NCBI GenBank assembly: GCA_002424525.1
Contig: DIKJ01000113.1
Location: 1 to 23,724, forward strand
From: Bacteroidales bacterium UBA5621
Lineage (GTDB): Bacteria > Bacteroidota > Bacteroidia > Bacteroidales > VadinHA17
DNA: 23,724 nucleotides
Direction of reading: 5' to 3'
Both the position numbers and the translations under genes were made by a program. Shown here in pieces: positions 8,170 to 15,776 of the stretch. Under the pieces are notes generated by a model, which ran no database searches, was not told where the DNA came from, and saw only the letters and a program-made list of their open reading frames with translations. The stretch's first letter is position 1. Every line of letters begins with the position of its first letter.

Positions 8170-9216
8170 CTATATAAACCCCACCTCTTTCACTGCTTCA
8201 AGTATCTTTCCGGCATTGGTTCTCACATCAACAGTATCTGTATAAACATAGATTACTTTCTCCTGCATCTTTTTCCTGATACCATACTGGTAAGCCCTGT
8301 CATAATAGTCAAGTATGATCTCTATAGCCCGGACAAGATCGTTTGTCTCGATAGCGTCCATGATCTCTTTTGTTTTTTCGCCTCCGATCCTCCTGTTGAT
8401 TTTTATCACGGAAGCCTTCAGGTCGTCGGGGGAACAGGCAGAGTATTCCCTTAACAGCCTTGGCATCCTATTTCCCGGATCCATCATGAGCATGACCACC
8501 GGGCTCTGCTGAAGGTTCAGATAGAAATTCTCAGGCATAAAAACCGATCCGATGTTCCTGCTCTCATCCTCGATCCAGACGGGGTCTTCCTTGCTGATAT
8601 TCTTCCACTCGCGGAAAAGAAGGTTTGCAAAGTGTTCCGTAGTTGGCTGTTCAGGCTGGCCCAGTGCTCCGAAGGCCGATCCCCTGTGATTTGCGAGCCT
8701 CTCAAGATCAATTACCTGGTGGCCGGAACCGCTCAGGTAATTGAGAATATCTGTCTTGCCGCTCCCGGTAAACCCACCCAGGACCATCACCTTCTTTCTT
8801 TCAGAAAAACTCTCAAGAATATGCTGGCGGTACGACTTATACCCTCCCAGGAGGATCTCCGTCTCTATATCTCCTGTTGAAAATAGCCATCCCATTGCTT
8901 CTGACCTCATCCCTCCCCTCCAGCAATAGACAAGCAGTTTCTCGCCCCCCGATATTTCCAGGGCGTGTCTTAACTTTGATGATAGTGAGGGTCCGGCTAT
9001 CTCCAGTCCCCTGAGGATGGCTTGTATGCGGCCCTCCTTCCTGTATGTTATGCCTACCGTTTCTCTCTCCCTGTCATCGAAAAGCGGTATATTGACAGCT
9101 TCCGGAATATGGCCGGCGGCAAATTCACCGGGCGATCTTACATCGATCACCTGATATTTCAGGGAAAGCGCCAGAAATTCAGCTATACCGGTCTTGCCGG
9201 TTGTCGGATAAGCCAT
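8170..9216 (-). CDS. mnmH: tRNA 2-selenouridine synthase
   Basis: A 348-residue enzyme that replaces sulfur with selenium (via a geranylated intermediate) at 2-thiouridine 34 of certain tRNAs, using selenophosphate. The N-terminal rhodanese domain (about residues 8-118) shows VIDVRSPGEFAAGHIPEA and the active-site loop YCWRGGMRS with Cys98, corresponding to Cys97 of E. coli SelU/YbbB. A P-loop GGFTGSGKT (147-155) begins the C-terminal kinase-like domain. Length and domain order are those of MnmH. The start ATG lies 12 bases after the stop of the hybrid kinase gene, so the two are probably cotranscribed. Selenophosphate synthetase (selD) must be elsewhere in the genome if the enzyme makes selenouridine. 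Confidence 0.93.
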   Translation of the reverse strand: MAYPTTGKTGIAEFLALSLKYQVIDVRSPGEFAAGHIPEAVNIPLFDDRERETVGITYRKEGRIQAILRGLEIAGPSLSSKLRHALEISGGEKLLVYCWRGGMRSEAMGWLFSTGDIETEILLGGYKSYRQHILESFSERKKVMVLGGFTGSGKTDILNYLSGSGHQVIDLERLANHRGSAFGALGQPEQPTTEHFANLLFREWKNISKEDPVWIEDESRNIGSVFMPENFYLNLQQSPVVMLMMDPGNRMPRLLREYSACSPDDLKASVIKINRRIGGEKTKEIMDAIETNDLVRAIEIILDYYDRAYQYGIRKKMQEKVIYVYTDTVDVRTNAGKILEAVKEVGFI

Positions 9217-9228
9217 TATTCAGGGAGG

Positions 9229-12078
9229 TTAATTGCTTTTCGGCTGTAACGAAAAATACCTGACAAAAAGGGTTCTGAGGTCGTCGATCCTCACTGGTTT
9301 GGAAATGAATTCCCGTATGCCGCACAGTTCCGCCTTTTTCTTCGACCCTGGCAGACTGTCTGCGGTAAAAGCAACTATGAGCTGGTTAGGGTCATAATCC
9401 AGGATCTTCAGCGTCGATTCATACCCATCCATCTCAGGCATAATCAGGTCCATGAAGATCACGTCATATTTTCTCGTTTTGGCCTGAAGGTAACCTTTAT
9501 ATCCGTTGTCGGCCACATCGCAGGAGTAACCCAGGGTGGCCAGCATGGCGCTTATCACCTTCTGATTCATCTTATTGTCTTCGACGGTCAGTATCTTCAG
9601 ATCCTTTCTTAGTTCGGCCTTTTCCGGCTCAAATAACTGGGTTTTAACGGCAGGAAAGCATGATCTGATTTCCGATTCCAGTTCGCTAACCTCAATGGGT
9701 TTGACAAAATAGCGGTCTATCCCTGTTGAGATTGCCTTCAGATAATTGCCTTTCTTATCGGCTGAGGTTATGAGCAGGATAAAGAACCTGCCGGTCAGAT
9801 TATTCTCATGAAGGATACCGGCGGCATGAAAGCCATCGAAATCCATGTCGTCGAATATTACAATAAGCTGATACCTTTTATCGGAATAACTCAGGTTTGC
9901 CTTAATCTGGTTCAGCGTTGATTTCTGAAATGTGGTGACAGAGACTGAAAGGCCCATTTTGTGAAGAATGCCGAGTAGTTCCTCATCCCTGTTCTGATCG
10001 CCGGTGATGACAAGGGTATTAATCATATTTAAGGAGGTGATACCGCTCGCATCCAGAATCTTTGGCTTCCTTTCATCGGAATAGGCAGTAATTGTGAATG
10101 TCACCTTTATGCCACGGTCGCCGGCAATACCCGAAGGACTTTCAGCCGTGATCTTCCCCCCCATCAGTTCTATAAGCTGTCTGGCTATTATTGTACCAAA
10201 AACGGATTCATCATGTTGCCTGTGCACTTTTGACTCAAGGTTCACAAAATCCCCGAATATTTTTTTAAGGCTCGCTTTATCATAGCTGTTCCCGGTATCG
10301 CACAATTCAAACTTCAGAGGCACACTTCCTGGCTGGCCACCCATACGGGTGCAGACAAGGCGGATCTCACCCTGCTCCGTGTTATAAACTGCCTGGTTAA
10401 GGAGATTGGTCAATACCTGCCTGATCCTGAAAGGATCTCCGATCAGCTTTTCCGGAATATTTTCGTCTGTTCTGCTGGTCAGGATAATGTCCCGCCCTGA
10501 GAGCTCTGTTCTGATCATATCAATGCAATACTGTATCTCCTCCCTCAGGTTAAACGGGATCTCATCAATTATCATATTGCCTGACTCTATCCTGGAAAAA
10601 TCAAGGATATCATTTATGATTTTCAGAAGGACCCCTGCAGAGCTCCGGAGAAGGGCCGCGATCTCATCTGCTCCGTCAGGCATGCGGAATCTGTTCAGCA
10701 GATCGGACATTCCGATAATGCCGTTTAGCGGTGTCCGTATTTCATAGCTCATCCTGGCAAGGAATTCCGATTTGGCTGTGCTTGCGCTGGCTTCCTCTTT
10801 CCTGGCTTTTTCGAGAAGGGTAACATCTACCAGCATCTCCATTGTTGCCTCTTCCCCGAGGAAGTCTACCGGGATGCTGTTCCTGAAAAGTATTATCTCC
10901 CCTATCTCCTTTTTAATTACGACGAACTGGTCGGGAGTGAAGGTCCCGCCCATATGCTTTGAGAAATAGCTGGTATCGCCCGTCAGCGAAGTTTCCGGGA
11001 ATAATTTTCCCTTCATCTCCTCCTCGTCACTGTACGAATATTGTGATGCGGCTACCTTGTTGGCCAGGATGATTTCCCTGTTCCTGTTGTAGATTATGAT
11101 CCCGACAGGCATCTCCTCAATCATTCTGAAAAGAACCTTTTCCGAAGTATCGAGCCGGCTGATCTTTTTTTCCTGCGTGAGCATCTGCCGCCGGAAAAAC
11201 CAGATTATAAACAGCGTTATCAGAAAGGTAATGAGAGCGATCACAACGGAGTTTCTGACAAGATGCTTCTGGAAGACATAAGTGGGGGCCGAGAAAACCA
11301 GGCCCACGTCGCGCTGGAGAAGGTGCGTGGAGTAGTATGATGACAGGATCGTTTCGGATTTGCCGTTAATTACAGCCGTATGCATGATCTTATCAACAAA
11401 ACCGCCGGCCACTCTTCCCGATATCTTTTCAATCTGCGAATATTCAATCTCCTCTTCGTTATTGCTGTAAATGATCTCGCCCGAATGACTTAGAACCCAT
11501 TCCCACTGGTAATCCTTCAGATTGAATGCAGAAAAGATTTCACCGAAATATTTCTGATAATCAACGGTAATTACGATGTTGCCGATGGCTCTTTCATCCT
11601 TCCTGACGGGCAGGTAATATTCAAACTTCCGGTTTTCATGTGCAAGCCTCTCCATATCGAATATTTCTCCCTGCACATGAAGGATAAATGTCTGTTCAAG
11701 CCAGCTGCTCTGGGTGTCGTCTCTCTTAAGGGTAAATTCATTCCTGTTATTATCGTAAAACCTCAGCCCCGACACCAGGTCCTGGTACTTTGAGAAAAAA
11801 AGCTTCATCCTTTCCCTGGCGTTGTACTGGATCTCGGGTCTGTCAAAGAAAAGAGAGAGATCCTCGGAGATGACAAGCTGGTTCAGATCGCTCAGGAATC
11901 TTTCATTCAGGTTATCCACTGAAAGGCCCACAAGCTGTACCTGCCGGTCGAGCAATTCCGAGAGGTAGCTTATCTGTTTCCTGTAGAGGCTCCTGTAGTA
12001 GAGTACATTTACGAGTACAAGGATCAGGAAAGCGGAATAAGCAATTATGAGGACTCTTTTCATGTTGAGTTTTGTCAT
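9229..12078 (-). CDS. Hybrid histidine-kinase-like protein with tyrosine at the phosphoacceptor site (probable pseudokinase) and two receiver domains
   Basis: A 949-residue membrane protein. A first helix at about residues 9-27, a periplasmic sensor (about 30-275, Cache-like by inspection) and a second helix at about 276-295 lead to a PAS-like region (about 312-425). The dimerisation segment reads ARMSYEIRTPLNG, where the phosphoacceptor His of the MSHEIRTPLNG box is Tyr445 (codon TAT). The ATP-binding domain is recognisable (GDPFRIRQVLTNLL, 548-560; RQLIELMGG, 633-641) but its boxes are broken: N box NLLNQA (558-563), G1 DTGNS (594-598), G2 ESVFGTII (624-631). Receiver 1 (about 686-808) is atypical. 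Receiver 2 (about 827-945) keeps Glu833/Asp834, Asp877 in FMDLIMPEMDG, Thr905 and Lys927. The frame is long and clean, so it is not an obvious pseudogene. It lies between rsgA and mnmH on the same strand. Loss of kinase activity is inferred from motifs. Confidence 0.88.
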   Translation of the reverse strand: MTKLNMKRVLIIAYSAFLILVLVNVLYYRSLYRKQISYLSELLDRQVQLVGLSVDNLNERFLSDLNQLVISEDLSLFFDRPEIQYNARERMKLFFSKYQDLVSGLRFYDNNRNEFTLKRDDTQSSWLEQTFILHVQGEIFDMERLAHENRKFEYYLPVRKDERAIGNIVITVDYQKYFGEIFSAFNLKDYQWEWVLSHSGEIIYSNNEEEIEYSQIEKISGRVAGGFVDKIMHTAVINGKSETILSSYYSTHLLQRDVGLVFSAPTYVFQKHLVRNSVVIALITFLITLFIIWFFRRQMLTQEKKISRLDTSEKVLFRMIEEMPVGIIIYNRNREIILANKVAASQYSYSDEEEMKGKLFPETSLTGDTSYFSKHMGGTFTPDQFVVIKKEIGEIILFRNSIPVDFLGEEATMEMLVDVTLLEKARKEEASASTAKSEFLARMSYEIRTPLNGIIGMSDLLNRFRMPDGADEIAALLRSSAGVLLKIINDILDFSRIESGNMIIDEIPFNLREEIQYCIDMIRTELSGRDIILTSRTDENIPEKLIGDPFRIRQVLTNLLNQAVYNTEQGEIRLVCTRMGGQPGSVPLKFELCDTGNSYDKASLKKIFGDFVNLESKVHRQHDESVFGTIIARQLIELMGGKITAESPSGIAGDRGIKVTFTITAYSDERKPKILDASGITSLNMINTLVITGDQNRDEELLGILHKMGLSVSVTTFQKSTLNQIKANLSYSDKRYQLIVIFDDMDFDGFHAAGILHENNLTGRFFILLITSADKKGNYLKAISTGIDRYFVKPIEVSELESEIRSCFPAVKTQLFEPEKAELRKDLKILTVEDNKMNQKVISAMLATLGYSCDVADNGYKGYLQAKTRKYDVIFMDLIMPEMDGYESTLKILDYDPNQLIVAFTADSLPGSKKKAELCGIREFISKPVRIDDLRTLFVRYFSLQPKSN

Positions 12079-12127
12079 CCGGCAAGGTAATAAAGATATG
12101 TTTAATTAACTCAGGTTAATTCTTAAG

Positions 12128-13054
12128 TTATCTGTATTTTGAATTATCATCTTCCATTATGCTGAGGTAGCTTCGGTAACGGAAGAAATCTATACTTCCC
12201 TCTTCAACAGATTTCCGTACCGCGCAACCCGGTTCATCAAGGTGCAGGCAGTTGTAAAAACGGCACTCACTGGCCGTTGTGAAGATCTCCGGAAAAAAAT
12301 GATAGATTTCATTCTTATCCATATCGACAACTCCGAATCCCCTGATCCCGGGGGTGTCGATCACAAAGCCGCCAAATGGCATCCTGTGCATTTCAGGATA
12401 TGTCGTAACGTGTTTCCCCTGCTTATGATAGCCCGATATCTCTTCCGTCTTAAGGTTAAGCGACGGATCGAGGGCGTTCAGCAGTGATGTTTTCCCCACT
12501 CCCGAATTGCCGGAAATAAGCGTTATCCTGTTTGCCAGAAGCTTTCTGATGGTCTCAAGATTGGTGCCTTCAGTAACGGAAATCTTTATGCATTCGTATC
12601 CGATCCTGCTGTAAAGTGAGACAAGATGATCCATTCTGGCAAACTCCTCATCCCCGTATAGGTCAGTCTTGTTTATAATGACTTTTGCCGGAATCCTGTA
12701 GGCTTCGGCAGTTATAAGGAACCTGTCAATAAATTCCAGTGGTGTCTCGGGAAGAATTATCGTTATAAAAATAAAGGCCTGATCGATATTTGCCGCGATG
12801 ATCTGAGCCTGTTTTGAGAGGTTTGAAGATCTTCTCAGGATATAGTTCTTCCGGTTCAGAACTTCGTTGATAACCCCGGTGTTGGTTGCCGGGTCAAAGG
12901 TGAAAAGGACATTATCCCCCACTGCAACCGGGTTTGTGGTCCGCAGTTCCTTAACCCTGAATTTTCCCTTTAAGGTACATTCAATGATCCCGGTGTTTTC
13001 GCCGAGCACCCGGTAACGGATCCCTGTGGATTTTATGACGATCCCCTTATCCAA
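12128..13054 (-). CDS. rsgA: Small ribosomal subunit biogenesis GTPase RsgA
   Basis: A 308-residue circularly permuted GTPase that assists late 30S subunit maturation and binds the decoding region. The N-terminal OB-fold spans about residues 1-65. The GTPase motifs come in permuted order: G4 NKTD (128-131), then the P-loop GNSGVGKTS (182-190), then G3 DTPG (233-236). The C-terminal zinc-binding module is present with Cys264, Cys269, His271 and Cys277. The start is TTG at 13054. It gives MDKGIVIKSTG, which matches the usual beginning of the family in this phylum, and the nearby ATG is in another frame with an immediate stop. Length is normal. The hybrid kinase gene follows 49 bases downstream and pfk lies 78 bases upstream, separated by a terminator-like hairpin. 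Confidence 0.95.
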   Translation of the reverse strand: MDKGIVIKSTGIRYRVLGENTGIIECTLKGKFRVKELRTTNPVAVGDNVLFTFDPATNTGVINEVLNRKNYILRRSSNLSKQAQIIAANIDQAFIFITIILPETPLEFIDRFLITAEAYRIPAKVIINKTDLYGDEEFARMDHLVSLYSRIGYECIKISVTEGTNLETIRKLLANRITLISGNSGVGKTSLLNALDPSLNLKTEEISGYHKQGKHVTTYPEMHRMPFGGFVIDTPGIRGFGVVDMDKNEIYHFFPEIFTTASECRFYNCLHLDEPGCAVRKSVEEGSIDFFRYRSYLSIMEDDNSKYR

Positions 13055-13080
13055 GCATAAAAAATTTGATGTAAAAATAC

Positions 13081-13109
13081 GCAGAGACGTTCAAATTGAA
13101 CGTCTCTGC
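13081..13109 (-). terminator. Perfect 14-bp palindrome followed by a T-run: terminator of the phosphofructokinase gene
   Basis: GCAGAGACGTTCAA and TTGAACGTCTCTGC are exact reverse complements around one A. Read on the minus strand, the hairpin starts 23 bases after the pfk stop codon and is followed by GTATTTTTAC, a short T-run, so it resembles an intrinsic terminator. It also resembles the intergenic palindrome at 1395-1422 and may belong to the same repeat family. A terminator role and a repeat origin are not exclusive. Confidence 0.7.
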
Positions 13110-13132
13110 AACTGTCATCTTTAAAGTTTGTG

Positions 13133-14338
13133 TTAATTATCCGAGGCCATCAGAAGGAAGGGCTTCATCTCAAAACTGTGATAATAGGGTCTCAGCCGTT
13201 CGGTGTTGTAATAATCTGAAACTTTCACAACCTTTTTTGATGAAGTGACCACATCGATCGGAACGTTATCGTATCTTCCGTTCTTCAGCACCACAATCCT
13301 GCCATGCACACCCTTCAGAATGAGGTCCAGCGCCAGGTTTCCGTATGCCATGGGCACGATGGAGTCGAGTGCATCCGGATCACCGCCGCGTACCATATAT
13401 CCGAGCTTCTGATTGATCACATTGATTGTCTTTCCGTCGTTATATTTGGGAGAAATATCCTTCAGCTTTGCAGAGACGAGATCCCCTATTCCTCCTAGTT
13501 TGGCGTGTCCGTATGCATCTTTTTCACAGTCTGCATAAATCATTTCGCCGCCCTTGAACATCGCACCTTCCGAAACGAGCACAACCGAATATTTGCTTGG
13601 GTTGTGGTTTCTGTCCTCAACCAGCAATCTGGTCAGCTGGTCAATATCAAATTCGTATTCAGGAATCACACATCTGTTGGAAGCTCCGGCCATTGTAGGA
13701 AGCATAGCAGTGAACCCGGCATACCTGCCGAATACTTCAAGAACGAGAAATCTTTCGTGCGAGCCTGCTGATGTTCTCAGGCTGTTTGTCATTTGTATCG
13801 TCCGTGTAACGCATGTGCTGAATCCAATGCAGTAATCGGTTCCGGGAACATCATTATCCATTGTTTTCGGGATGGCCACAACATTTACTCCCTTTTTGTA
13901 GAGGTGCACTCCGTAGCTCAGTGTATCGTCTCCTCCGATCGGAATGAGATAATCAACTCCAAGCCATTCAAGATTCTTTATAACCTCAGGGGTAAGGTCA
14001 TTAATGTCGTTGGTGTAGGTATCTTTCAGATGGTCGGGGACAGTCACATTGCTCATGTGACTCGGCCTTGTCCGGGAAGTGTGGAGAAAGGTTCCCCCTG
14101 TGCGGCCGGCCTTGTTGACTATATCGTCGCTAAGTACCTGATAGCAGTTGCTGTTATCTGCCTTATTATCCCTGATCAGTTCGGTAATTCCTGCCCATCC
14201 CCTTCTGAGACCGATAACCTTATACCCTTCACGGTTGGCACGGATCGTCACTGCCCTTATGGCAGGGTTAAGTCCCGGGACATCCCCTCCTCCGGTCAGG
14301 ATCGCAATAATACCTTTTGTCGTTTTGATGTTTGCCAT
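13133..14338 (-). CDS. 6-phosphofructokinase with PPi-type active-site signature
   Basis: Phosphorylates fructose 6-phosphate in glycolysis. I start it at ATG 14338 (MANIKTTKGIIAILTGGG), giving about 401 residues with the usual few residues before the first strand. ATG 14365 and ATG 14410 are longer in-frame options, but the last would lie upstream of a likely -7 box at 14389-14396. The GGGDVPGLN nucleotide loop (16-24), GGDD (135-138), PKTMDND (157-163) and the FGRYAGF substrate loop are visible. In characterised PFKs an Asp in GGDD together with Lys in PKTxDND marks PPi-dependent enzymes, while ATP enzymes have GGDG and PGTxDND. This one has the PPi pair, so I favour PPi-dependent PFK although automated pipelines may label it ATP-dependent. 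It follows the TldE gene on the same strand, and its 3' end is marked by the hairpin at 13081-13109. Confidence 0.88.
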   Translation of the reverse strand: MANIKTTKGIIAILTGGGDVPGLNPAIRAVTIRANREGYKVIGLRRGWAGITELIRDNKADNSNCYQVLSDDIVNKAGRTGGTFLHTSRTRPSHMSNVTVPDHLKDTYTNDINDLTPEVIKNLEWLGVDYLIPIGGDDTLSYGVHLYKKGVNVVAIPKTMDNDVPGTDYCIGFSTCVTRTIQMTNSLRTSAGSHERFLVLEVFGRYAGFTAMLPTMAGASNRCVIPEYEFDIDQLTRLLVEDRNHNPSKYSVVLVSEGAMFKGGEMIYADCEKDAYGHAKLGGIGDLVSAKLKDISPKYNDGKTINVINQKLGYMVRGGDPDALDSIVPMAYGNLALDLILKGVHGRIVVLKNGRYDNVPIDVVTSSKKVVKVSDYYNTERLRPYYHSFEMKPFLLMASDN

Positions 14339-14388
14339 TTTCTTCTGCTTTTTATTTGATGTCATGTTTACAAAAATTTTTGAGACCT

Positions 14389-14396
14389 CAAAATTA
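14389..14396 (-). promoter_or_regulatory. Possible -7 promoter box for the phosphofructokinase gene
   Basis: On the minus strand the sequence TAATTTTG fits the Bacteroidota -7 consensus TAnnTTTG. It lies in the A/T-rich 80-base gap between the TldE stop and the preferred pfk start. No convincing -33 box is seen at the normal 19-21 base spacing, so support is partial. Confidence 0.4.
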
Positions 14397-14418
14397 AGAT
14401 TTTTTTGCAAAAACCATT

Positions 14419-15753
14419 CTACCTTCCGCCTATCTGCATTTCTGCTACCCTGAATGTGGGAGAGGAGAATGACCGGTCAGGATCGATATCGTTCCCCATC
14501 ATATCTATCCCGTTCAGAATATCGAATGCTCTGCCTGCGATTGTAACTCCCCTGACGGGATGGACCACTTTTCCTCCTTCTATCCATAATCCGGCAGCGC
14601 CTCCGCTGAAGTTACCTGTTACCGGATCAATCCCGTAGCCTGTGACCTCTTTGAGCAGGAGACCTCTTGAAGTAGCGGCTATTATCTCTGACGGATCATA
14701 GTTTCCAGGTTCGATGCTTACGTTGAACGTTCCTATTCCGGGCATGCTTGTATAGCCTCCGCGCGATGCATTTCCCGTACTCTTTGCACCAGCCCTTTTA
14801 GCTGCAGCAGTATTGTAAATAAAACATTTAAGAACGCCATTTTCCACCAGTATATTTCTTCTTGTGGGAACACCTTCACCGTCGAAGGGAGCGCTTCCCG
14901 TGCTCCTGCTTCGCGTACCGTCGTCAATTACAGTAAGAAGAGGGGTTGCAAACTGTTTGGCTAAATAATCTCTCAGGAAGCTTGCTCCCTGGAGCACCCT
15001 TTCACCGTTTATGGCGGTTATGATGCCTCCGATGAGTGAGCGTGCAACGTCCGGATCAAAGATGACTGCAGCCCTCTGTGTTCTTATCATTACCGGGTCA
15101 ATCAGACCCAGTGCATTATCCGATGCTTTCTTCGCAATCTCTTCAGCGGACATCAGATCGGAAAAGAAGACTCTTGTGCATGATTCGCCCCCCGTGTTCC
15201 TCTGGTCACCCTTCTCAGCCACAACACTTACGCCGAATGAGCAGCCTGATGATCTGGAGCTCCTGGAGATCCCTTTTGAGTTCGCTATAAAGGTTTCTGA
15301 TTCTCCCTCTCCGTAGCGTGCTCCCGAGCTTTTTGAGATCCCGTTTATACCCAGGGCTATTCTTTCAAGATCGAGTGCCATGTTAATTTTTAAGTCCATT
15401 GGCACGGTTACTGTTTCCGGATCGTAGAGGTCATCTATTTTTGTTATTCCGGTGTCATCGGGCAGTATATTGTTCTCATCGGGCGACGCGAGTTTTGCGT
15501 ATGCAATTGCCCTCGAAATGGTATCCTCAAGTGCCTTGCCGGAAAAATCGTTGCAGTGGCTGAATCCCATTCTGTTACCTGTGATCACCCGGAAACCGGC
15601 TCCTCTTGAAGCTGCTTCCTGAACAGTTTCAAGTTCGGCATTCAACACTCTGATTGACAGATTTCTTCCTGACTGAATAAAAACCTCGGCATCATCTGCG
15701 CCAAGCGCGAGACACTTTTTCACAAGTTTTTCTGCTAATGATATATAATCCAT
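14419..15753 (-). CDS. TldE/PmbA-type subunit of the TldD/TldE metalloprotease
   Basis: A 444-residue member of the TldD/PmbA family. In E. coli, TldD and TldE (PmbA) form a heterodimer that trims peptides such as microcin B17 precursor and CcdA. TldD carries the zinc site and TldE does not. This protein shows the family's N-terminal layout (ADDAEVFIQSGRNLSIRVLNAE, then GAGFRVITGNRMGFSHCND) and C-terminal SFSSPTFRVAEMQIGGR. It lacks HExxxH, the equivalent helix reading SLIGGIITAINGERV, which is the TldE pattern. No signal peptide is visible (MDYISLAEKLVKKCLALGADD), so it should be cytosolic. It starts 23 bases after the stop of the TldD gene, as expected of a pair that works together. The assignment is strong at family level. 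Confidence 0.9.
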   Translation of the reverse strand: MDYISLAEKLVKKCLALGADDAEVFIQSGRNLSIRVLNAELETVQEAASRGAGFRVITGNRMGFSHCNDFSGKALEDTISRAIAYAKLASPDENNILPDDTGITKIDDLYDPETVTVPMDLKINMALDLERIALGINGISKSSGARYGEGESETFIANSKGISRSSRSSGCSFGVSVVAEKGDQRNTGGESCTRVFFSDLMSAEEIAKKASDNALGLIDPVMIRTQRAAVIFDPDVARSLIGGIITAINGERVLQGASFLRDYLAKQFATPLLTVIDDGTRSRSTGSAPFDGEGVPTRRNILVENGVLKCFIYNTAAAKRAGAKSTGNASRGGYTSMPGIGTFNVSIEPGNYDPSEIIAATSRGLLLKEVTGYGIDPVTGNFSGGAAGLWIEGGKVVHPVRGVTIAGRAFDILNGIDMMGNDIDPDRSFSSPTFRVAEMQIGGR

Positions 15754-15776
15754 ATTTTTCTCATTTATAGGTTTTA

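Noticed and set aside
13793..14359. 188-codon frame opposite the phosphofructokinase gene
   Set aside because: It lies entirely antisense to a gene with clear family motifs; long antisense frames are expected from its codon bias.
14410..14410. Longer phosphofructokinase start giving 425 residues
   Set aside because: It would translate the A/T-rich segment holding a likely -7 promoter box and add 24 residues not found in the family; ATG 14338 fits better.
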